Part shown: positions 21,169 through 28,055 of the stretch, piece by piece
Layout: each line of letters begins with the position of its first letter
How positions within the stretch are numbered: the stretch's first letter is position 1
Assembly (NCBI GenBank): GCA_003332265.1
Contig: QPGA01000018.1
Coordinates: forward strand, 1-33,310
Origin: Candidatus Accumulibacter meliphilus
Lineage (GTDB): Bacteria > Pseudomonadota > Gammaproteobacteria > Burkholderiales > Rhodocyclaceae
Reading direction: 5' to 3'
Length of the DNA stretch: 33,310 nt
Made by a program: the position numbers and the translations under genes
The notes under the pieces: generated by a model
Databases searched by the model: none
Seen by the model: only the letters and a program-made list of their open reading frames with translations
What the model was told of the DNA's origin: nothing

Positions 21169-21192
21169 GAGTGTGTGCGAAATTGCACACTC
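21169..21192. promoter_or_regulatory. Inverted repeat upstream of the giant gene, possible operator
   Basis: The plus strand carries GTGTGC, six AT-rich bases (GAAATT), then GCACAC. The symmetry extends to GAGTGTG and CACTC with a two-base insertion on one side. It lies about 145 bp upstream of the giant gene ATG. The minus strand between it and the gene contains TATA-rich sequence (TATAGT near 21145), but no convincing -35 box at proper spacing was found. The role as a regulator site is inferred from position and symmetry only. Confidence 0.35.
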
Positions 21193-21310
21193 TTGTTTAA
21201 TCAACAGTTCACCCCAATCGCGCAGACAGCCCCGCGCAGCAGATGTAAGAAACTCCGACAGATCGCGGGCGCTTGCCCGAGCCTCTGCGGCAGACGACAC
21301 AGTGGCCGAT

Positions 21311-21330
21311 GCGCCAGCCATGGCTGGCGC
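21311..21330. repeat. Perfect 20-bp palindrome
   Basis: GCGCCAGCCA is followed directly by its reverse complement TGGCTGGCGC. It sits 29 bp downstream of the stop of the membrane-protein gene that ends at 21359, in the gap before the giant gene. It has no T-run on either strand, so it is not a classical intrinsic terminator. It could be a cruciform, a protein site or an attenuating hairpin. Confidence 0.6.
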
Positions 21331-21358
21331 GGTGCTTCGACTTGCCGCGGGTCCCCGC

Positions 21359-22132
21359 TTACGGCGAGCCCTTCCCTGCCCCCTTGAACAGGCAGCCGAG
21401 CAGCAAGGCAATCAGGGCGAAGGAAAGACCGCTGGCCAGCAGGAACACCAGCACGGCGAGCGGAGCGGCGAGCAGCCAGGGTAGCGCCGTATCGTGGTTG
21501 TTGGCACTCGAGAAAACGCGATCAAAGGCGAGCGCTGCCGCCTGGTAGCCGAGAGGCAGCGCGCAACAGGCAGCGACCACGCCTTGCAGCAGCGGACGAG
21601 CAAGCTCGGACGCCGCTTCACCAGTCGACCGATCCTTGCGGGTCGCACGCCACCCGCGCACGAGGCGCACGCTGAGCACGCCCAGACCGACAAGCAGAAG
21701 GCCGCCTACCGCCAACAGCAGCGGCAAAAGCCAGCGCTCGGCCCGCCCGACCCACGCCAGATCGCGAAGCGGGGCAGGCGACGCGGCTGCAGCAGTTGAT
21801 GTTGGCGCTGGCGTCACGACGGTGGGCGCTGCAACCGCTTGCGCTGCAGGCATTCGCGCCGGGGACAGCTGCCCGCTGCGGGTATCGGTCCGCCCAGCTT
21901 CATCGCAACGCTCGCTACCCGGCGGCCGGATCGTTCGCGCCGACGGCGGGCAAGCTCCGTCAACCATGAACTGCACACCGTTCAGCTCACAGATCGCCGC
22001 GTTGCGCAGGCGGCATTCCTGCTCGGGAGTCGGCACGTCGGCACGGCCAACGCCGACAACCAGCCAGGACAAGGCGACCGCCAGCGAGAGGCTGGCAAGC
22101 GGCCCGGCGAGACGATCGGTATTGACGTTCAT
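21359..22132 (-). CDS. Exported/membrane protein of unknown function, upstream of the giant gene
   Basis: This 257-residue protein is not one I recognise. Residues about 10-32 form a signal-peptide-like hydrophobic stretch ending at GRA-DVP. A short cysteine-containing segment follows (CRLRNAAICELNG, then GACPP and RCDE), then an Ala/Pro/Thr-rich linker. The C-terminal half contains three hydrophobic segments (about residues 133-155, 187-203 and 218-245). The ATG at 22132 is preceded by AGGTGAAG at suitable distance; a GTG at 22141 is an alternative. It lies 333 bp upstream of the giant gene on the same strand, so a link to export or anchoring of that protein is possible. That link is inferred from position alone. 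Confidence 0.75.
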   Translation of the reverse strand: MNVNTDRLAGPLASLSLAVALSWLVVGVGRADVPTPEQECRLRNAAICELNGVQFMVDGACPPSARTIRPPGSERCDEAGRTDTRSGQLSPARMPAAQAVAAPTVVTPAPTSTAAAASPAPLRDLAWVGRAERWLLPLLLAVGGLLLVGLGVLSVRLVRGWRATRKDRSTGEAASELARPLLQGVVAACCALPLGYQAAALAFDRVFSSANNHDTALPWLLAAPLAVLVFLLASGLSFALIALLLGCLFKGAGKGSP

Positions 22133-22176
22133 CAGCTTCACCTGGCAAGTCTCAGTAGTGTTCAGCTTCCGCGCCG

Positions 22177-22200
22177 CGAAATGGCGAAATGGCGAAATGG
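22177..22200. repeat. Three perfect tandem octamers (CGAAATGG)
   Basis: The 8-bp unit occurs three times without interruption in the 205-bp gap between two divergently oriented genes (minus start at 22132, plus start at 22338). Such short tandem tracts can change copy number by slippage and so alter promoter spacing. Here that is inference. Confidence 0.8.
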
Positions 22201-22337
22201 CCTCAGCCTACCTCACTTCATCATCAAGCGAAACGCAGGCCGGCGGCCAGCGCCAGCCGCCGGCTCCCAAAGGGCGCGCCCGTTCGCATCGTGAAAACCG
22301 TGGTGCATCCCCTGTTTCGTTCGCGTACCATCGCTGC

Positions 22338-23591
22338 ATGAGCATCGCACAAGAGCCACCGTTGCCAGAGCCGGATCGCGTATCGCCGCCGATGCTGTGG
22401 GAGTTTGTCAAGCTCGCCGACTATCGTGTTCCCAGCCCCGCCGGCGCGAGCGCGGCGCTGGAGAAATGGACATCACTGAGACAGCTTTTCCGGCGCGACG
22501 AACAGGACCAACAGGACGAACAGGCGCCGGTCAAGTCCGAGCACGAATTGCGCCTCTTGTCGCAGTCGCGCTTGCACCGTCTGGCACGGCCGATCGACTG
22601 GCGCGGCGCGGCGGCAGCGCTGGACGCGGCACTGGCCGATTGGCTGCAGGCCAGCAATGCGGACGCGCCGGTCAGGTTCGTCATCGGACAGCCGCATTGC
22701 GGCCACCCGGAAATCCTTGCGCATTGGGCCGCCAGCCACGACGCGCTCCGGATCGAGGCGCCCAGCAGCGAGCAGATCCTTGGCGACGACGGTGCCTGGC
22801 TGGAAGCCTGGCCAGCGACCGATCGCCTGTGGGTGCTGGCGAATCTGGAACATTGCTATCTGCGTCACGCCAACGGCCTGGGACTCGTTCGGCGCCTCCT
22901 GGAACAGGCGGCGAGTGGTGCTCTGGGACGCGGTGTGATTGCTTGCGACAGTTGGGCCTGGGCATATTTGCAGGAAGTCTGGCCGCTCCCGCAGCCGGGC
23001 GCGCTGACCTTGCAGGCTTTCGATGGGCAGCGCCTGTCGCACTTTCTCGCCGAGTTGATGCCGTGCCCGGTACGTGATCGCCTGCGCTTCTGTAACGCCA
23101 GGACGGGCAACGAAGTGCACCTGGAACTCGGCGAGAACAACGCTGCGGTGAGCCCGGAAGTCAATCAGCTTGCCGTTTATAGCCGCGGCAATATCGGCTG
23201 TGCCTGGAACTCCTGGCGGGCGTCATTGCGGGCAACGCCGGATCAGGGTGAGGACGGCACGGAACAGGCCGACGAAACGCAGCCCGACGCGGATCCGGGC
23301 GCCGAAATCGTCTGGGTGTCCGCGGTCCGCCAAGAACCCGTCCTGCCGGCCGAAAAAGGCGAAGGCCTGGTCTTCATCCTGCACGCGCTGCTGTTGCACA
23401 ACGGCTTGCCGGCAACACTGCTGCCCGAGTTGCTGCCGCAACCCGGGCACCGCATCGCGTCCAGCGTGCTGCAGTTGCAGACCCAGGGCGTCATCGCCCT
23501 GGCCAATGGTCGCTGGCAGATCAGCGCGTCGGCCTACGCCGTGGTGCGCGAATTCTTGCGTCGGCGCGGTTTTCTGCGCGATAACTTCTGA
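22338..23591 (+). CDS. Degenerate P-loop-like protein with winged-helix-like C-terminus, paired with MscS
   Basis: A 417-residue soluble protein with no signal peptide or membrane segment. Residues 113-123 (RFVIGQPHCGH) sit where an NTPase would have its P-loop but lack the GK(S/T). Residues 164-172 (LWVLANLEH) resemble a Walker B strand without its acidic pair. A conserved-looking GVIACDSWAWAYL segment follows at about 199-211. The last 90 residues (hydrophobic helix HALLLHNGLPATLLPELLP, then SVLQLQTQGVIALANGRWQ) look like a winged helix. The overall build recalls a STAND/AAA-type protein that has lost ATP binding. Its stop is ten bases before the mscS start, indicating an operon. The ATG was chosen because the longer in-frame extension upstream has non-coding character; no strong ribosome site is visible. 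Function unknown. Confidence 0.8.
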   Translation: MSIAQEPPLPEPDRVSPPMLWEFVKLADYRVPSPAGASAALEKWTSLRQLFRRDEQDQQDEQAPVKSEHELRLLSQSRLHRLARPIDWRGAAAALDAALADWLQASNADAPVRFVIGQPHCGHPEILAHWAASHDALRIEAPSSEQILGDDGAWLEAWPATDRLWVLANLEHCYLRHANGLGLVRRLLEQAASGALGRGVIACDSWAWAYLQEVWPLPQPGALTLQAFDGQRLSHFLAELMPCPVRDRLRFCNARTGNEVHLELGENNAAVSPEVNQLAVYSRGNIGCAWNSWRASLRATPDQGEDGTEQADETQPDADPGAEIVWVSAVRQEPVLPAEKGEGLVFILHALLLHNGLPATLLPELLPQPGHRIASSVLQLQTQGVIALANGRWQISASAYAVVREFLRRRGFLRDNF

Positions 23592-23601
23592 GGTCTCGAA
23601 C

Positions 23602-24411
23602 ATGGAAGTGCCACCACTGCAACAACTCTTCAAAGACCTCGGTACCGGTACGCTGCTGGAATTGCTGCTGATCGTTGTTCTCACGACGACGCTGATCGTC
23701 AGCGTGCAGAGACTGCTGCCATGGCTTGCCGAGCAAATGCATGGAAAGCACCGCCTCTACTTGCTGGCCATCGTGCCGCTGCTACGGCTGGGCATCCTGG
23801 TGGTCGCTTTCCTGTGGATCGTGCCGCTGATCGTCAAGCCGTCGCTGCAGAATATGGTGGCCCTGTTCGGCACCATCGGACTGGCGCTCGGTTTCGCGAT
23901 GAAGGACTACGCCAGCAGCCTGATCGCCGGCATCGTCGCCGTTGGCGAAATGCCCTATCGCAACGGCGACTGGATCGAAGTCAACGGAATCTACGGCGAG
24001 GTGACGCATATCGGCATGCGCACGGTGCAGATCGTCACCGCGGACGATACCCTGGTCAGCATCCCCCATCTGCGCCTCTGGAGCGATCCGATTTTCAATG
24101 CCAACTGCGGTCGCCCGCAGCTCCAGTGTGCTGCCGATTTCTATCTCCATCCCGCGCACGACGCGGCGGCGGCCAAAGCGGTACTTCAGGATGTCGCGCT
24201 GACCAGCCCCTATCTCTATTTCGACGACCCGATCATGGTCGTCGTGCACGAAAAACCCTGGGGCACCCACTACCGCTTGAAAGCTTATCCGATCGATGCG
24301 CGCCAGCAGTTTCGCTTCATCAGCGACCTCACCGTTCGCGGCAAGGCCGCCCTGCTGCGACTCGGTGTCAGCTTCGCCACTGTCCCGGCGGTTGCCGGCA
24401 AGCAGGCCTGA
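23602..24411 (+). CDS. mscS: MscS-family mechanosensitive channel
   Basis: A 269-residue protein, close to the E. coli MscS length. Hydrophobic segments lie at about residues 17-40 (TM1), 52-78 (TM2) and 84-115 (TM3). TM3 contains GTIGLALGFAMKDYASSLIAG, the Gly/Ala-rich pore helix typical of the family. It is followed by the MscS beta-domain signature (GDWIEVNGIYGEVTHIGMRT, 122-141, and LVSIPHLRLW, 151-160). The family opens under membrane tension to release solutes during hypoosmotic shock and acts in the inner membrane as a heptamer. The gene follows the P-loop-like gene by ten bases. The gene-symbol assignment is at family level. Confidence 0.93.
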   Translation: MEVPPLQQLFKDLGTGTLLELLLIVVLTTTLIVSVQRLLPWLAEQMHGKHRLYLLAIVPLLRLGILVVAFLWIVPLIVKPSLQNMVALFGTIGLALGFAMKDYASSLIAGIVAVGEMPYRNGDWIEVNGIYGEVTHIGMRTVQIVTADDTLVSIPHLRLWSDPIFNANCGRPQLQCAADFYLHPAHDAAAAKAVLQDVALTSPYLYFDDPIMVVVHEKPWGTHYRLKAYPIDARQQFRFISDLTVRGKAALLRLGVSFATVPAVAGKQA

Positions 24412-24463
24412 CTTTCACTCACCCAGGCACTTTTTGCGCATTTTTTGGGATCACTCATTTTTT

Positions 24464-24507
24464 GGGTAGAGTAGAGGACAGGCGAAAGCCCGTCCTCTAC
24501 TCTACCC
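24464..24507. repeat. 20-bp hairpin with GAAA tetraloop
   Basis: The left arm 24464-24483 and right arm 24488-24507 are reverse complements at 19 of 20 positions (one A/C mismatch), with a GAAA loop between. The left arm is preceded by two direct copies of CATTTTTTGGG (24439-24449 and 24456-24466). No T-run follows the hairpin on either strand, so it is not a standard terminator. It lies 53 bp after mscS and may be a REP/MITE-like element or a structured RNA end. Confidence 0.85.
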
Positions 24508-24604
24508 GCGTGCGCAAGCTTTGCCTGACCTACAGAGCGGCCACGAGTCAATGCTCGGATGGAGAACCGCACGGAGTAGCGAGCCGGTGCCAAGCCATCC
24601 CCGG

Positions 24605-24630
24605 ACCCGGTCACGGCCGGGTTTTTCTTT
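24605..24630 (+). terminator. Intrinsic terminator, plus strand
   Basis: The stem ACCCGG / CCGGGT (loop TCACGG) is followed directly by TTTTTCTTT. It would end transcription from the mscS operon or from an unannotated short RNA in 24510-24630. That stretch also contains GGATGG and its complement CCATCC about 40 bases apart. Confidence 0.75.
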
Positions 24631-24691
24631 GGCGGGATTGATTCGGATTGCTCGAATCTGCCTACCATCCGCCGACCAGAGGCCAGACAAC

Positions 24692-24719
24692 AAAAAGCCC
24701 GACCTTACGAGCCGGGCTA
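24692..24719 (-). terminator. Intrinsic terminator of the disrupted tRNA-Thr gene
   Basis: On the minus strand AGCCCG and CGGGCT form a stem followed by TTTTTG. It begins 15 bases after the CCA end of the tRNA fragment, in the same orientation, so it is most likely the original tRNA terminator left at the chromosomal side. Confidence 0.75.
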
Positions 24720-24733
24720 AGTGCTTGATTTAC

Positions 24734-24782
24734 TGGTGCCGCTGGACGGAATCGAACTGTCGACCTTCGCATTACGAATGCG
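24734..24782 (-). pseudogene. 3' 49 nt of tRNA-Thr(CGU), probable attachment site of the element
   Basis: The minus strand matches the 3' part of a threonine tRNA gene of the E. coli thrW type: anticodon arm CGCA-TTCGTAA-TGCG (anticodon CGT), variable loop AAGGTCG, T-loop TTCGATT, acceptor strand CAGCGGC and encoded CCA. Homology stops exactly at the anticodon stem; no D-arm or 5' acceptor strand (expected GCCGCTG) follows to the right. An integrase begins 154 bp further on. The fragment is therefore the piece displaced by integration. The regenerated intact tRNA should lie at the other end of the element, outside the window. The T-stem has one A/C mismatch, consistent with loss of selection. 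Confidence 0.8.
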
Positions 24783-24861
24783 TGACTCCTGGAAAACCTA
24801 CGCATTAACCGACCTTAACAAACCTTGACAGAGCAAGGCTTTGCGCGCATATTGACATTAA

Positions 24862-24919
24862 CGGGCTAGCACCAGATATGACAGGATTTGATAGCCCGTG
24901 CTAGCCCGATGCTAGCCCG
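24862..24919. repeat. GCTAGCCCG repeats in front of the integrase gene
   Basis: One inverted copy lies at 24862-24870. Three direct copies lie at 24890-24898 (one mismatch), 24900-24908 and 24911-24919, spaced 10 and 11 bp. They sit 18 bp upstream of the integrase start and about 80 bp from the tRNA fragment. Phased 9-mers here suit integrase arm sites or sites for the element's HTH (excisionase-like) protein. Confidence 0.65.
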
Positions 24920-24936
24920 GTTTATGCGAGGTTGAT

Positions 24937-26157
24937 ATGATGAAGATCAGGTTCACAAAGACGAGCGTCCAAGGCATAGCGCTTCCCGAGCAGGGAAAGC
25001 GATTGACGGCATACGACACGGAGATCCCAAAGCTAGCCCTGCGGGTTACTGGTTCAGGCACAAAGACGTTCTACGTGGTGAAACGCGCGGGCGCGTCAAT
25101 GGCTTGGTTGAAGCTTGGCACCTTCCCGGACATGACGGTCGAGCAGGCACGAATCGAAGCACAGAAGATTCTTGCCGGGTTTGCTGCCGGCGCCAATCCA
25201 GCCCAGGCAAGGCGCGCACTGAAGGAAGAGCCGACGTTGACGGAGTTCTTCACGGAATACGGCGATCGGCACGGCAGCAAGCTGACCGTTTGGCGTGACA
25301 TGCAGCAAAGATTCCGGGACTACCTGCAAAAGCCACTTGGCGGGCGCAAGCTAACCACCATCACGCGGGTAATGATTGGCAAGGTTCTGTCCGATGCCGA
25401 GAAAGCTGGTCGAGCCGTGGCAACGAGAAAGCTTATCCGGGCGCTGGCGTCTGGCGTCTTCGGCAAGGCTATTGAATGGGGCTATCTCAACGCCAACCCC
25501 GTGCAAGGCGTCAAGGTCGCTGGCCGCACCGTAAGCCGAGACCGCTTCCTGCAAGCCGATGAACTGCCGCGGTTCTTCGCTTCACTGGCCGAAGAGCCAA
25601 GCGACACCATGCGCGACTTCATCTTGCTGGCACTGCTGACCGGCGCCCGCCGTGCGAATTTATGCGCGATGAATTGGCGCGAAATCGACGTGGAAGCGGG
25701 CACCTGGCGCATTCCGACAACCAAGAACGGCGAGCCTCAAAACGTGACGCTCTGCCCCGAAGCCGTGACCATCATCAAGGCCCGGCGAGAAGCGGCCGCC
25801 GGTGCTTTTGTTTTCCCCGGACCGGGCGCAAGCGGGCACATGGTCGAACCCAAGAAGGCGGTCATGCGCGTCATGGCGCGCGCTGGCATCCCCTACGGCA
25901 GAAACGAACCCAACGGCGTAACCTTGCATGACTTGCGGCGCACCCTTGGGAGCTGGCAGGCAAGAACCGGCGCCTCTCTGGCCATCATCGGCAAGAGCTT
26001 GAACCACAAGAGCCAACAGGCAACGGCGATCTATGCCCGTCTGGACTTGGACCCGGTAAGAGCATCTGTGAACACCGCGACGAGTGCCATGCTTGAAGCC
26101 GCCGGCTTGAAAAGCGCGGCCGATGTCGTGGAGTTGCCAAAGCGCGGCGCCGTATGA
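24937..26157 (+). CDS. int: Tyrosine recombinase, site-specific integrase
   Basis: A 406-residue P4/DUF4102-type integrase. Residues 1-90 form the arm-binding domain (including TFYVVKRAGASMAWLKLGTFPDMTVEQAR). About 95-195 is the core-binding domain. The catalytic domain carries R238 (TGARR), K263 (TTKNGE), H331 and R334 (HDLRRT), H357 (SLNHKS) and the nucleophile Y366 (AIYARL), so the full active set is present. GAGG lies six bases before the start; the next codon is also ATG. The protein would insert and excise the element at tRNA-Thr. Its position next to the displaced tRNA fragment rather than the intact tRNA is the less common arrangement. Confidence 0.97.
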   Translation: MMKIRFTKTSVQGIALPEQGKRLTAYDTEIPKLALRVTGSGTKTFYVVKRAGASMAWLKLGTFPDMTVEQARIEAQKILAGFAAGANPAQARRALKEEPTLTEFFTEYGDRHGSKLTVWRDMQQRFRDYLQKPLGGRKLTTITRVMIGKVLSDAEKAGRAVATRKLIRALASGVFGKAIEWGYLNANPVQGVKVAGRTVSRDRFLQADELPRFFASLAEEPSDTMRDFILLALLTGARRANLCAMNWREIDVEAGTWRIPTTKNGEPQNVTLCPEAVTIIKARREAAAGAFVFPGPGASGHMVEPKKAVMRVMARAGIPYGRNEPNGVTLHDLRRTLGSWQARTGASLAIIGKSLNHKSQQATAIYARLDLDPVRASVNTATSAMLEAAGLKSAADVVELPKRGAV

Positions 26158-26173
26158 TCTGAGTTCGACCGCC

Positions 26174-26226
26174 GCCTGACGGTATCAGGCAAGCGGGCCG
26201 GGAAGTGCGGATACACCGACCGGCCC
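26174..26226. other. Two hairpins downstream of the integrase gene
   Basis: GCCTGA/TCAGGC (26174-26190, 5-nt loop) is followed by GGGCCGG/CCGGCCC (26195-26201 and 26220-26226). Neither is followed by a T-run. They lie between the integrase stop and the next small ORF and may protect or pause the transcript. Confidence 0.5.
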
Positions 26227-26260
26227 TGACCACCAAGCAACCTGAAAAGGAGATTGCATC

Positions 26261-26332
26261 ATGGCTATTGCCGATCCTACATCAAACCCCCTTCACGCCA
26301 CCAAGACGCAACAGGACAGGGGCTTTTCATGA
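26261..26332 (+). CDS. 23-residue ORF with strong ribosome site, overlapping the next gene
   Basis: AAAAGGAG ends eight bases before this ATG, the best ribosome site in the region. The frame codes 23 residues (begins MAIADPTSNP) and its TGA (26330-26332) overlaps the next gene's ATG (26329). Either it is a small expressed protein or a leader that carries ribosomes to the downstream gene. No family is recognised. Confidence 0.45.
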   Translation: MAIADPTSNPLHATKTQQDRGFS

Positions 26333-26598
26333 TGACCGCCAAGACGATTTCTGCCGATACCGCGCAGCGCATCGCCGGCAAGCTAGGCAAGGCCGGCATA
26401 GTCCTTAAGGTCATGCACGAATTGGCGATCGCTTACGAAAACGGCGTAAGCGCCGATACTCTGAGCGCTGCCGTCGAGATCATGGCCAAGGACGCGTCTC
26501 GAACGATTGATGCTTGTCTGGTCGAGCTTGGCGATTGCGCCTTGGGATTCTTCTTGGACGAGCCGGAAGCCGTGAGAATGGAAGCTTGCGCTGACTGA
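26329..26598 (+). CDS. Small protein of unknown function (89 aa)
   Basis: A mainly helical, soluble protein of 89 residues, beginning MMTAKTISADTAQRIAGKLG. It has no recognised motif and an acidic C-terminal half (AVEIMAKDAS, LVELGDCALGFFLDEPEAV). The start was placed at the ATGATG at 26329 because the upstream in-frame extension overlaps the stronger small ORF. It may be an accessory or regulatory gene of the element, by position only. Confidence 0.6.
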   Translation: MMTAKTISADTAQRIAGKLGKAGIVLKVMHELAIAYENGVSADTLSAAVEIMAKDASRTIDACLVELGDCALGFFLDEPEAVRMEACAD

Positions 26599-26621
26599 CC
26601 GAGAACACGCCAACAAGAAAC

Positions 26622-26658
26622 GGGGCAGCCCACCGGGCTAACGGCTGGCCGCCCCTTT
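26622..26658 (+). terminator. Possible intrinsic terminator
   Basis: GGGGC-AGCC (26622-26630) pairs with GGCT and GCCCC (26643-26655) around a four-base bulge, followed by only TTT. An inner GCCC/GGGC alternative exists. It would separate the 89-aa gene from the following unit. Confidence 0.4.
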
Positions 26659-26689
26659 CCACAATCCGAACTGACAAGGAGTTCGTTTC

Positions 26690-26752
26690 ATGGATGCAGC
26701 ACATTCTAACCTCGCCGCCCGATCGGCTGCACGTTGCCCCCGTCGCGATTGA
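26690..26752 (+). CDS. 20-residue ORF with strong ribosome site
   Basis: ACAAGGAG precedes this ATG by eight bases. The frame is 20 codons (MDAAHSNLAA...), rich in Ala and Arg, and ends at 26752, 12 bp before the next gene. The next gene's ribosome site (GAGGGG) overlaps this stop, so translation of the two may be linked. This repeats the arrangement at 26261-26329. Confidence 0.4.
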   Translation: MDAAHSNLAARSAARCPRRD

Positions 26753-26764
26753 GGGGCCAAGCAC

Positions 26765-27496
26765 ATGCGCTACCAAACACCGATCGAGATTGCAACAGAG
26801 CGAGCAGCCAAGGGGCTCCGCGAAGACATCGGCAACGGCGTTCCCTACCGTACTGCTGCACTGCTGATGCCGACTGCGCAAGAGGCCGCATTGCGAAGAC
26901 TGGCGCAGGGTATCGCGGCGAGCGAGTATTCGTGCTTCGTTCGTGAAGACAGCGCCTACCACCCCCTTCCCTCAGATCATTTGCTGTTCGCCCAAGTATC
27001 GGCGTTCTTGGATAACCGCGGCAGCCCTGTGTGCATCGTGGAGAAAAGAGTTGACTTGCGGGGCTACCGCGGGAGGATGGAAAGGGGGCAACAAGTTGTC
27101 TTTGCTGGGATGCCTGCCTACGTCGGACCGGAACCGGATGAGCGCGATTACCGCGTCGAAATCATGCTGGAGTGGCAGAGAGACATTTACCTAGAAGCCG
27201 ATGATAGCGGCGACCCAGTCCGGCGAGCGCTTCCCGCCGTTGACGCTGGCGACCACACAGCCGAATCGCAAAGCGTGGTTGACCTCCGCGTCGGATTCAT
27301 CGAAAAACTGGCCGCTGCTTTTGGCGTTGAGGGAGAGGTTCCAGACAAGGTAAAGCGAGACCTGCGGACCATCTGCTGCAACCACCTGGCCAAAGAACCC
27401 TTTGTATTCACCACCCGAACCTTTGACAAGGCGTGGGGTCAGGCCAAGAACATACGATGCCACAACCCCGCCGGTTCGAAGTCCCCGGAGAAATAG
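26765..27496 (+). CDS. Element protein of unknown function (243 aa)
   Basis: A 243-residue soluble protein beginning MRYQTPIEIATERAAKGLRE. I recognise no family. It has no membrane segment. The C-terminal 70 residues (VGFIEKLAAAFGVEGEVPDKVKRDLRTICCNHLAKE) are helical and charged. GAGGGG nine bases upstream supports the ATG. It stands apart from the tightly packed genes downstream (108 bp gap). Confidence 0.7.
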   Translation: MRYQTPIEIATERAAKGLREDIGNGVPYRTAALLMPTAQEAALRRLAQGIAASEYSCFVREDSAYHPLPSDHLLFAQVSAFLDNRGSPVCIVEKRVDLRGYRGRMERGQQVVFAGMPAYVGPEPDERDYRVEIMLEWQRDIYLEADDSGDPVRRALPAVDAGDHTAESQSVVDLRVGFIEKLAAAFGVEGEVPDKVKRDLRTICCNHLAKEPFVFTTRTFDKAWGQAKNIRCHNPAGSKSPEK

Positions 27497-27604
27497 GAGA
27501 CCGGACACCTCGCGGGACAGCTAGCGCGGGATACCTGCCGATAGACAGCATTCGCTTCCATACCCAAGCCATCCGGGCTTGCGGTGACTTTATGGAAGCA
27601 AACC

Positions 27605-27823
27605 ATGACCATTCAAGAAATAATCGAGTCTTCGCGTCGCCTGCTCGACGAAAAGGCCGCCGCTGAATATCTCAGTATCGCACCTGGCACGCTGTCTGTT
27701 TGGCGATCAACGGGCCGGCACACTCTCCCCTTTATCAAAGTCGGACGCAACGTCCGGTACCGCGTCAGCGATCTTGACGCATGGCTGAGCAAGCGCACCC
27801 GGGAAACCGGGGCGACAGCTTGA
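27605..27823 (+). CDS. AlpA/excisionase-type helix-turn-helix DNA-binding protein
   Basis: A 72-residue protein made almost wholly of one winged HTH of the HTH_17/AlpA type: LLDEKAAAEYLSIAPGTLSVWRSTGRHTLPFIKVGRNVRYRVSDLDAWL. In the family, such proteins bind DNA as excisionases or activators of integrase genes in islands and P4-like elements. GGAAG seven bases upstream supports the ATG at 27605; an in-frame upstream ATG at 27584 lacks one. It begins the gene cluster leading to the primase-helicase, and the phased repeats before int are candidate targets. Confidence 0.88.
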   Translation: MTIQEIIESSRRLLDEKAAAEYLSIAPGTLSVWRSTGRHTLPFIKVGRNVRYRVSDLDAWLSKRTRETGATA

Positions 27824-27833
27824 GGTGCACGCC

Positions 27834-28055
27834 ATGCAATCGCCCTCAACCCCACCCGAATTTCTAGCCGCTGCTACCGACGCCGCGAAGGCCCTGCAGG
27901 CTGCCCGCCATATTGTCGAACGTTTGGCGCCCGCCGGCTATGACGAAACCGGCGAAGACCCGTCAATTCTGATCGGCGCCGCAGCGCTGATTATCGCCCT
28001 TCGCCTGCCGGTGCACGCGGCGAGCCAGAAACCTTCCGACGAGGCCAAACAATGA
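27834..28055 (+). CDS. Small protein of unknown function (73 aa)
   Basis: A 73-residue, largely helical protein (FLAAATDAAKALQAARHIVERLA, then LIGAAALIIALRLPV, which is hydrophobic enough for a buried helix). It has no recognised motif. GAGG lies eight bases before the ATG; a GTG three codons earlier is possible. Its TGA overlaps the next start (ATGA), so it is translated as part of the primase operon. Confidence 0.65.
   Translation: MQSPSTPPEFLAAATDAAKALQAARHIVERLAPAGYDETGEDPSILIGAAALIIALRLPVHAASQKPSDEAKQ

Noticed and set aside
21636-22337. Upstream extension of the 417-aa protein gene to 21636
   Set aside because: It overlaps the oppositely oriented membrane-protein gene and the tandem octamers and has non-coding composition. 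The ATG at 22338 is the better start.
24521-24808. Plus-strand 95-codon frame across the tRNA fragment
   Set aside because: Its C-terminal part is simply the antisense reading of tRNA-Thr sequence, and it also runs through two terminators.
27433-27666. Plus-strand 77-codon frame between the 243-aa gene and the HTH gene
   Set aside because: It overlaps both neighbours in another frame. It has some protein-like text in the middle, but without conservation data it cannot be supported.
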